A stretch of DNA of 64,000 nucleotides, taken from the NCBI GenBank assembly GCA_910588965.1, contig CAJUSO010000001.1:1-64000 (forward strand), read 5' to 3'. Positions 17,249 to 25,000 of this stretch are shown in pieces. The notes under the pieces are model-generated. The model was given only the letters and a program-made list of their open reading frames with translations. It was not told the origin of the DNA and did no database searches. The position numbers and the translations under genes are program-made. This DNA comes from an uncultured Lachnospiraceae bacterium (GTDB taxonomy: Bacteria; Bacillota; Clostridia; Lachnospirales; Lachnospiraceae). Position 1 is the first letter of the stretch; each line of letters starts with the position of its first letter.

Positions 17249-18211
17249 TTATGGTTTCAGGCCATAGGCCTCCGCTAGCAGGAGGGTCCTAAGCGCCCAG
17301 TTGGAATGTGTCTTGTATTCATTCATGCGCTCTTTCACCACGCTGCCGGCCACCAGGGAGGGGGATGCGGTATCCCAATCCAGGATGGCTTTGGCGTCGT
17401 TGTAGTCTTTTAACGTTACCTTATAGGCATGATTGACCAAATCAATCTGGCTGGGATGGATGACCGTCTTGCCAATAAAACCGCATAACCTGTCGTCCTT
17501 TAGTTCTGCAGCCAGGCCGGTGTCCCAATGCTCCCCGCTGTAATATTCCCAGACAGGGCCGGATACGACATAATCCATACCAAATACGGTAACGATGTCA
17601 GAGAAAATCTGGGAGATGGGGAGGATTTTATGGATGGATTCATCACTGTGGCGGCGGAAGCCAAAGACATGGCATAAATCGTTGCCGCCGACACGGATGT
17701 TCAGCACATGCTGGGAAACCTGATCCAGCTTCTCTTTTAGGCCGTATAAAATCCCATACCTGTCCTGGAGGTTAACCATAACAGGGTTTTCTAGGATAGG
17801 CATCATATAGATGCGGGTGTCGGGCCAGGTATTGGCTTCTTGGATTGCCTGGATGTAAGCGTCTGCATTTTCCAGGGAGAATTTGGGCAGTGTAAAGCCC
17901 CAAAGCAGCTTGCGGGCATCGCCGAGGCGGCGGACAAGCGCCTGGATTTGCTGTGGGTTTCTTACACGTATAAATATTTTAGGCAGGTAAAAACGCTTTT
18001 CCTGCTGGCGGGCGTGGATAGCCTGGAGGGAGGCGATGAGGATTTGTTCCGCCTCTTCTACACAGCCGTCCTTTATGGTGTCCTCTAGGCACAGCGCCAG
18101 GGAAAAATGCTTCCCGAATTTTTCGCAGGTAATGGAAGTTACAATGGTTGGGTTGTTGGCAGGGCAGTAAAGCAATGGGCCAACTGCGTAAGCCAGGGGA
18201 AAATGTGTCAT
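17249..18211 (-). CDS. HpcH/HpaI aldolase/citrate lyase-family protein (Ter-module C-C bond lyase)
   Basis: The 320-residue protein has a TIM-barrel CitE/HpcH character: AVGPLLYCPANNPTIV, SLALCLEDTIKDG, IRVGGNDLCHVFG and GKTVIHPSQIDLVNHAY. This long CitE-like subfamily accompanies PRTase-TRSP and StiP genes in Ter loci. It faces those genes on the opposite strand, with only 21 nt between stops. The ATG at 18211 follows GGAG at 10 nt; the in-frame upstream extension lacks a site. The substrate is unknown. Confidence 0.8.
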   Translation of the reverse strand: MTHFPLAYAVGPLLYCPANNPTIVTSITCEKFGKHFSLALCLEDTIKDGCVEEAEQILIASLQAIHARQQEKRFYLPKIFIRVRNPQQIQALVRRLGDARKLLWGFTLPKFSLENADAYIQAIQEANTWPDTRIYMMPILENPVMVNLQDRYGILYGLKEKLDQVSQHVLNIRVGGNDLCHVFGFRRHSDESIHKILPISQIFSDIVTVFGMDYVVSGPVWEYYSGEHWDTGLAAELKDDRLCGFIGKTVIHPSQIDLVNHAYKVTLKDYNDAKAILDWDTASPSLVAGSVVKERMNEYKTHSNWALRTLLLAEAYGLKP

Positions 18212-18335
18212 AGTCTGGTTGCTCCTAACTTGGTTATTGGTAAGTCCTGGAAGATAGTGTAGCATAAAGGGGGGGGAAGTTCAAGGATATGGGGGCAGCG
18301 GACAGGAATTTCCAGTTTTTATTTTTAAGTTTTGC

Positions 18336-18364
18336 TTGACAGGACGGGGGAAAGGTAGTATTGT
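18336..18364 (+). promoter_or_regulatory. promoter of the metK riboswitch transcript
   Basis: Consensus -35 TTGACA, 17-nt spacer and TATTGT, 40 nt before the aptamer P1 stem. Confidence 0.6.
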
Positions 18365-18403
18365 AGTACAGGAAGATTTGAAAATTCAATATTGTCTGAA
18401 TCT

Positions 18404-18500
18404 CTCTTATTCAGAGTGGTGGAGGTACATAGGACCTATGAAGCCACGGCAACCCCTCTACGGAAGGTGCCAACCTGAGCGAGCAATCGAACAATAAGAG
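18404..18500 (+). ncRNA. SAM-I (S-box) riboswitch aptamer
   Basis: The P1 strands CTCTTATT and AATAAGAG enclose the S-box core: AGAGTGGTGGAGG, ATAGGACCTATGAAGCCACGG, CAACCCCTCTACGGAAGGTG, CCAACCTGAGCGA. It lies before metK, the classic target, and should switch off transcription when S-adenosylmethionine is plentiful. Confidence 0.96.
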
Positions 18501-18528
18501 GATTTGATAATCTTTTTTAGAAGTCAGG

Positions 18529-18557
18529 TCCGCTTATGTTGTATAGGCGGATTTTTT
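18529..18557 (+). terminator. riboswitch expression-platform terminator
   Basis: TCCGC-TTAT, a small loop, and TATAG-GCGGA followed by six T. It lies 28 nt after the aptamer and would form in the SAM-bound state. Confidence 0.88.
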
Positions 18558-18625
18558 GCTGCCTGGGAAGGGCGGCAGGTTTTGGACGGTTACATTAATC
18601 TATGTTTTTACAGGAGGAGACGGAA

Positions 18626-19813
18626 ATGGAAAAAAGGCTATTTACATCAGAATCTGTAACAGAAGGGCATCCAGATAAGGTTTGCGATGCGGTTTCGGAT
18701 GCGATTTTAGATGCGTTGATGGAACAGGATCCCATGAGCCGGGTGGCTTGTGAGACAGCTACCTGCACAGGGTTCGTGCTGGTGACAGGAGAGGTGACCA
18801 GCAAGGCAAAGATTGATATCCCGCAGATTGTCAGGGATACGGTGAATGAGATTGGGTACAATGACGCGGCGACAGGGTTTGACGGGAATACTTGCGCAGT
18901 CATGGTGGCTTTGGACCAGCAGTCAGCAGATATCGCCATGGGTGTGGACAAAGCCCTGGAGGCAAAAGAGAACCGGATGTCTGAGGAAGAACTGGAAGCG
19001 ATTGGCGCCGGGGACCAGGGCATGATGTTTGGGTATGCCACCAATGAGACACAGGAACTGATGCCTTACCCGATTTCCTTGGCACATAAGCTGGCACTGC
19101 AGCTGACAAAGGTGCGTAAGGATGGGACTTTAAAATACTTGAGGCCGGATGGGAAGACCCAGGTCTCTGTAGAGTATGATGAGAACGGGGAACCGAAGCG
19201 CCTGGAAGCTGTCGTATTATCTACCCAGCATGACCCAGATGTGAGCCAGGCGCAGATCCATGAGGACATTAAGAAATATGTGTTCGACCCAGTGCTTCCC
19301 CAGGAAATGGTGGATGGGGAGACAAAGTTCTTTATTAATCCTACCGGCCGTTTTGTGATTGGGGGGCCCCATGGGGACGCCGGGCTGACAGGGCGTAAGA
19401 TTATCGTAGATACATACGGCGGGTATGCGCGCCATGGCGGCGGCGCTTTCTCTGGGAAGGACTGCACCAAGGTGGACAGGTCTGCAGCCTATGCAGCCCG
19501 GTATGTGGCAAAGAATATTGTGGCGGCAGGGCTGGCTGATAAATGTGAAATCCAGCTGTCTTATGCCATCGGCGTAGCACAGCCTACTTCAGTAATGGTG
19601 GATACTTTTGGGACAGGAAAAATCTCAGATGAGAAATTAGTGGAAGTAATCCGGGAGAATTTTGATTTGCGCCCGGCTGGGATTATCAAGATGCTGGATT
19701 TGCGGCGGCCGATTTATAAGCAGACGGCGGCTTATGGGCACTTTGGCAGGAATGACCTGGATTTGCCTTGGGAGGCAGTGGATAAAGTGGAGGTACTGAA
19801 GAAATATCTGTAA
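18626..19813 (+). CDS. metK: S-adenosylmethionine synthetase
   Basis: Makes SAM from methionine and ATP. The 395-residue enzyme has the standard signatures: SESVTEGHPDKVCD at the N-terminus, GAGDQGMMFGYA (ATP-binding hexapeptide region), and GGGAFSGKDCTKVDRSAAYAARY. AGGAGGAG precedes the ATG at 18626. It stands alone under S-box control and is followed by a hairpin. Confidence 0.98.
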   Translation: MEKRLFTSESVTEGHPDKVCDAVSDAILDALMEQDPMSRVACETATCTGFVLVTGEVTSKAKIDIPQIVRDTVNEIGYNDAATGFDGNTCAVMVALDQQSADIAMGVDKALEAKENRMSEEELEAIGAGDQGMMFGYATNETQELMPYPISLAHKLALQLTKVRKDGTLKYLRPDGKTQVSVEYDENGEPKRLEAVVLSTQHDPDVSQAQIHEDIKKYVFDPVLPQEMVDGETKFFINPTGRFVIGGPHGDAGLTGRKIIVDTYGGYARHGGGAFSGKDCTKVDRSAAYAARYVAKNIVAAGLADKCEIQLSYAIGVAQPTSVMVDTFGTGKISDEKLVEVIRENFDLRPAGIIKMLDLRRPIYKQTAAYGHFGRNDLDLPWEAVDKVEVLKKYL

Positions 19814-19854
19814 TAAGTTAGATACTAGTAAGACAGTATTAGATTTGTTTTTTA

Positions 19855-19890
19855 GAAACGGCGTAGCGTTGGCTATGCCGTTTCCCCGTT
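19855..19890 (+). terminator. probable terminator after metK
   Basis: A 13-bp stem with one mismatch (GAAACGGCGTAGC / GCTATGCCGTTTC), loop GTTG, followed by CCCGTTTTC. The tail is weakly T-rich. It overlaps the end of the transposase fragment on the other strand. Confidence 0.6.
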
Positions 19891-19971
19891 TTCTGCTGAA
19901 CAGCTTCCCTCCAGATATTTTGTGACGGCAGCCAGTTTCATCTCAAAAGAGTATTTTGAATGTTGTCCCAT
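19873..19971 (-). pseudogene. truncated transposase OrfA N-terminus
   Basis: The 32 codons read MGQHSKYSFEMKLAAVTKYL then EGSCSAENGETA and stop. The KYSFEMKLAAVTKYLEG segment resembles the helix-turn-helix start of IS3-group OrfA proteins. AGGAGG lies upstream of the ATG. The fragment lacks the rest of the DNA-binding region and OrfB, so it is not functional as a transposase. Confidence 0.6.
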
Positions 19972-20033
19972 AAAATATGCTCCTCCTTATATTGACAGTT
20001 TTACTATTTTGTCTGTCTACTATAAGGGGAACA
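19873..20033 (-). mobile_element. insertion sequence left-end remnant (IS3-like)
   Basis: On the minus strand the sequence starts with TGTTCCCCTTATAGTAGACA, which looks like a terminal inverted repeat of an IS3/IS150-type element. A strong AGGAGG site and the first 32 codons of an OrfA-like transposase follow. Nothing recognisable of the element remains beyond 19873. Confidence 0.55.
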
Positions 20034-20453
20034 TATCAAAATCACAGTTTGTCGGCTTTCTTTATGTTCTAGGAAGCAGTTTCTATTAAGTCAGCAGATT
20101 GTGTATTACAGCTAATAAAGGGAATCGTGATGAAATGCAAAGTATGTCAGCCACAAAATCGGATAGCTGGTGGCCAGTCAAAAAAAGCCAATCTATTAAC
20201 AGGGACTATTACGCCTATGGATATGAATACACACATCATGTAGTATGTCTTAATAATTCATATTATCCAAATGTCTGTACCGCTTCACACTGTATGGGAG
20301 TTTGTTGTAATAGCCCCCTACTGGGAAGAAAGGGGGGAGAAAATGAGATATTTTGGACAGTTCATGGAACATATCTCAAAAACAGTATTCTGTTGCGTGA
20401 CATAAGAAGAACTTTATAGTATAATTTAAAGGAACTTGTTGGGAGGTGATAAA
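20034..20453 (+). other. gene-poor stretch before the DUF6978/DUF1828 pair
   Basis: A 37-codon reading frame at 20130-20243 begins MKCKVCQPQNRIAGGQ, with one CxxC and a weak upstream purine stretch. It may be the end of a lost gene. Other frames here look like chance. Base composition becomes AT-rich toward 20400. Confidence 0.3.
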
Positions 20454-20900
20454 ATGGCTTCTGCTAAAATTACTCAGGTTGAAGCTGATAGATTGTTAAA
20501 AATGTTAAAACGTACATTAATGTCTGAAATTAGCTTTCCAGCTAAAGGAGAAAGTGCAGAGTTTAATGTTGCAGGAGATAGCAAACAAGATATTTTTGCA
20601 ATTAATATTTTTAGAGGTAAAATTAATCGCTTAAAGTATAACATAGGTGCTCGTATTGTAAAAAACGGCATATTGTTATTAGAATTACATATTAATCCGT
20701 CCAATGTTCACCCTAATCCTGATGGTGAAAAAATTACAGGAAGCCATTGACACATTTATAGTGAAGAATATGGGAGACTTTGGGCGTTTCCTGCTGAAAA
20801 CATTGATAGTGAAGAATTTGTTGAAAATACAATGCTATTTTTAGAAAAATTCAATGTAATCGAATCTCCAACGATCAATTTTCAGATGGAGTTAGAATAA
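20454..20900 (+). pseudogene. DUF6978-like gene interrupted by an in-frame TGA
   Basis: The reading frame starts at the ATG at 20454 after GGAGGTGAT and runs 98 codons to a TGA at 20748. It then continues in the same frame for 49 more codons with strong coding character (HIYSEEYGRLWAFPAENIDS, then FVENTMLFLEKFNVIESPTI) to the TAA at 20898. The stop falls in the segment GSH-TGA-HIYSEEYG, where related proteins as I recall have an uninterrupted G.H.H.Y.EGY motif. A single base change could create the TGA. The family name is from memory. The next gene follows after 17 nt, so the two probably formed one unit. Function is unknown. Confidence 0.65.
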
Positions 20901-20917
20901 TTTAAGGAGGTATAATC

Positions 20918-21676
20918 TTGGATATTCAAAAACTCATTGACGATTATACATCTTGGTTAAGAAGTGAAACTGCTTTTGATAAAATTGGAGAATATTACGA
21001 GATTACCACACCGTATCTTGATAATGCCAATGATTATTTGCAAATATATGTAAAACAAGATGGTAATGATATTTTTTTTACAGACGATAGTGCTACTATA
21101 CATGGTTTGAAAATGTATGGTTTTCAGTTGACACCTAATCGTAAAATCTATCTTGAAAGAATATTATATCAATATGGCGTAAAACTTAAAGGAGATGAAT
21201 TGGTTGCAAAAGCACCTATAAATGGATTTGCACAAAAAAAACATTTATTTATTCAAGCGATGTTAAGAATAGATGATATGTTTTCGGTTTCTAAATCAAA
21301 AATTTCCTCTTTCTTTTTAGACGATATACAAAATTTTTTTGCGGAAAGAGAGATTTATTATTCTGATAACGTGCAGTTTACAGGGATTTCGGGTTTTGCT
21401 CATAATTATGATTTTTTATTGCAAAGAACTAAGACAAAGCCTGAAAGATTATGTCAAGCAGTTAATAATCCAAATAAATCAAGTATGGGAAATATTCTTT
21501 TTGCATGGAATGACACAAAACCAGCAAGAAAAAATGAAAGTCAGCTTATTGTTATTCTGAATGACCAAAATAGTATAGCCAAAGGTGTTGAGTATGCATT
21601 TTTGAATTATGAAGCAAAAGTTATTCGATGGAGTGAACGGAACAGGGAAGATAATATCGCTTTACTTTCTGCGTGA
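20918..21676 (+). CDS. DUF1828/DUF1829-domain protein
   Basis: The 252-residue protein has an N-terminal DUF1828 part (about 15-110: YYEITTPYLDNANDYLQIYV, FFTDDSATIHGLKMYG) and a C-terminal DUF1829-like part (about 150-245: FAHNYDFLLQRTKTKPERLC, IVILNDQN). These families occur on prophages, plasmids and genomic islands, and have no established function. It starts with TTG at 20918, supported by AAGGAGG 7 nt upstream. The AT-rich codon use differs from metK and the secreted enzymes around it, suggesting transfer. Confidence 0.8.
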   Translation: MDIQKLIDDYTSWLRSETAFDKIGEYYEITTPYLDNANDYLQIYVKQDGNDIFFTDDSATIHGLKMYGFQLTPNRKIYLERILYQYGVKLKGDELVAKAPINGFAQKKHLFIQAMLRIDDMFSVSKSKISSFFLDDIQNFFAEREIYYSDNVQFTGISGFAHNYDFLLQRTKTKPERLCQAVNNPNKSSMGNILFAWNDTKPARKNESQLIVILNDQNSIAKGVEYAFLNYEAKVIRWSERNREDNIALLSA

Positions 21677-22018
21677 TATTCAAAATGGTTTTCGTAAAAA
21701 AATTTTTTGTAGCTATCATAGGAACCTGTGCATCTGCAGGCAGTAGTTTTTTTTCTGCTGGAACGGTTTAGGACGGCAACTTTGTTATCTTACAATAAAT
21801 GGCCGCAGGCAAACGGTTCTCTGTTTGCCTGCGGCCGTATTGCGGCGTTAAAGCCGAATTCCTGTGATAGATGCAGAAACGGATTTTTCAATTCAAATTC
21901 CATCCGCTGTTTGGCATAAATGCCGGTTACAGGGTGCCTTCCCCTGTGTTTTGGGCTGGCTGCCTGTTATGGCTTTGTACCGGCAGGCTGTTAGCTGCCT
22001 CTGCTTCAAAATACGTGG
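21677..22018. other. non-coding stretch with strong hairpin
   Basis: A perfect 14-bp stem at 21801-21836 (GGCCGCAGGCAAAC and its complement, 8-nt loop) is the main structure. On the minus strand ATTTATTGT follows, so it may end the long GH43 transcript about 180 nt after its stop codon. No gene is seen. Confidence 0.5.
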
Positions 22019-25000
22019 TTACTTCACAGTTATTTTTAAGGTTGCTTTTTTACCGTTATAGGATTTTACGGTAATGGTGGCGCGGCCCTTCTTCTTGGCG
22101 GTTACCTTCCCGGAGCTGGATACGGTGGCGACGGATTTCTTGTTAGAGGAATATTTAAACTGGTAGCTTGCCGTGCCGCTGGAGGCAGTTGCCTTAATTT
22201 GGAAGGTCTTGCCTTTTTTCAGGGTTTTTGCCGTTTTGTTCAGCTTAATCTTCCGCGGGGCGTTCTTCACTTTTACGGTGACAGATGCTTTTTTGCCATT
22301 GGAGGTAAGCGCCGTAACCTTGGCGGTTCCAGTTGCTTTTGCAGTAAGGACGCCTTTGGAGGATACTTGTACAACCTTTGGCTTGCTGGATTTCCAGGTG
22401 ACCTTCTGGGAGGCCTTTTTGGGGGAAACCGTTGCCTTTAAGGTTACTTTTTCTTTTTTGCCCACGGTAATGGATGATTTTACATTTAAGGCTACCTTTG
22501 TGGGTTTTATTACGGTGCTGCCGGCCTTCACGGTTACCGTGAATTTCTTGGAACCTTTTGCTGTCTTGTAGGTGAAGGTGGCTGTCAGGGTGACCTTCGT
22601 GTCCTTCTTGGGCAGGGTTACGGTGCCGTTGTTGGAAATCACGGAGGTATTGCTGGATTTCCAGGTAATGGAAGCGCCCTCAAATCTGCTTGGCAGGCTC
22701 AGCTTGCCAGCCTTTTTAATTGTGCCGTTGTGCAATGCAGGACGGAAATCAGCTTTGGCGATGATGCCGTCCAGGATTTTCTGGTCGTTGACCGGAGGGA
22801 CTTTTGGCCCGATTACAGTCACGGTATATCCTTTGGAAGCCGTTGCCCTGCCATAGGAGAAGGTGGCTGTCAGCGTAACCTTTGTGTCGGCCTCCGGGAA
22901 GGTTACCATCCCATCGTCAGAAATGACAGCGGTGTTGCTGGATTTCCATGTGATAGAAGCGCCGTCCAGGGAGGCGGGAAGATTCAGCTTGCCGGAAACG
23001 CTGATGGTGCCGTTCTGCAGTACGGAGCTGAAATCAGCTTTCGCTACGATAGCATTTAAGGTTTCCTGGTCTTTCTTTTCCTGGTCTTCGATGGAAGCCT
23101 TTAAGGATACGCCTTCCATGGTGGGCTTTAAGGGGTTCATAAGCCCGGTTTCAGCGTCGAAAGTTACTTCTTCAATACAGGTTTCCCTGTGGTAGCCCAA
23201 GCCGCTGGTGTATACGCCCAGAGGGGTATAGAAACGGTGGTATGCAATGTAGCATTTATCCGTATCTGGATGGTAAACGAGGGATTGGTGCGCCGTTCCC
23301 AGCATGTCGCCGGACTCGTCTTTCTGGAGCAAGGTGTAACGGTAGTTCACGTTACCGTCTAATTTCTCGGCCGTACCATAGTTTACATGGTAATTGGGGC
23401 TTCCGGTGTCGTCGCAGGACCAGGTGAAATGGTACAGGCCATTCCGTTTGATGACTACTACGGACTCGCGGAAGTCGCGCATGCCGTTGACGCGCTTTAA
23501 GGTCTCTCTTTTTACAGTCGTCATATCTGCATTCAGTTCTACCATGGCTGTGCCGTTGCCGCCGTTCCCGAAGAACAGGTAAGAGGTGCCGTCGTCGTCA
23601 GTGAAGATGGACGGGTCGATGACCTGCCCGCTCCAGCCGATGTTGGCGTCGCTCATCATTTTCGGGTAGACAATTGGCAGTTCATTGGCCACGAAGGGGC
23701 CTGCCGGGCTGTCTGCCACTGCTACGCCGATGGCTTTCCCGCTGCCGCAGGTCCCGGTATAGGAGCCATTGATATTGCCGCAGTAGTAGAAGTAGTATCT
23801 GCCATCCTTTTCTTCAATAGAGGGAGCCCAGGCGTTGCCGTCGGACCATGGGGAAACTGCGATTGCCACGCCCTTGTCATTATTGCCGGGGTTCTTTTCT
23901 TTAACGTCCAGGATGATTCCTTCATCTGTCCAATCTTCCAAATCTTCCGAAGACCAGGCATGGAATACGCTTCCGCCCCAGCCGGAGAATCCGTCTGTGG
24001 TGGGGTAAATCCAGTATTTCCCATTAAAATAGTCAATGTCAGGGTCTGCGTATTGCCCAGGGAGCACAGGGTTCAATGCAATCTTGGGCGTCTTAATGGT
24101 ATAGGTTTCTGTACGTTTCTCTGGGATAGCGGCTGTAACGGTAACCTCTTTGGTCAGGTCAAGGACGCCGCCGGTAAAGGCTTTCCCGTCGATGGTAACG
24201 GTTATGCCGTCAAATAAAGTATCAAAGGATACGGGGACAGCCGTAAGGTCTGTGCCCTTGCGCACATAGGAGGTGATTTCCTTTTTCTCCTGGTCAATCC
24301 GTGCGGTGACGGCCGTATGGCTGTCGGTGCCCATGGTATTGTCCGGATCCTCTGGGACCGTTCCGATGGTAGCTTTTGATAAAAGGGGCACAGTGTCAAT
24401 CTTATCGCCCAGGATTTCCAGGTTGGTTAAGGCGCGGTTGTAGACCTTGATGTTGTCAAAGCTGCCCTTGAAGTAGCTGTCCGCACTATACATGGATTTG
24501 CCTAGGTAGGCAATCAGGTTTGTGCCCATGGAGGAGGTGAGGATACCGGTGTCTTTGTTTTCGGATACCAGGATGCCGTCTAAGTAAAGCTTCATATTGG
24601 TATTGTCGATGACAATCACCACGTTCTGCCAAGTGCCGGTAGCAGCGCCTGTCCCTTTTACCTCCTGTTCTGCGGTCCAGCCGCTTAAGGTAAGGGCGTT
24701 GCGCACTTCTGTGCCGCGGATGCGCAGGAAATCATAGACCGTATTGTCTTTGCCGTAGGTAAAGGTAAAGAAATTGCCGCTGCTAAGTTCGGATTTCACG
24801 TCCATGGAAATGGTCATGGTGTTCCGTTTGTCAAAAAATCCTTTGGGGAATTCCGCATAGCCGCCGGCTTTGCCGTCCAGCTGCAGGACATTGCCCTGCC
24901 GTCCTTCATCATAGACTACTTTGGCGCTGCCAAACAGCTTGCCGTTGTCTTTGGATTCATTTCCAGTAGCAGTGTCTGTGATTTCTGTTTTGTCTAAGTC

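Noticed and set aside
20099..20419. 106-codon plus-strand frame before the DUF6978-like gene
   Set aside because: No ribosome site, no domain, and odd composition; at best it overlaps a lost gene's end.
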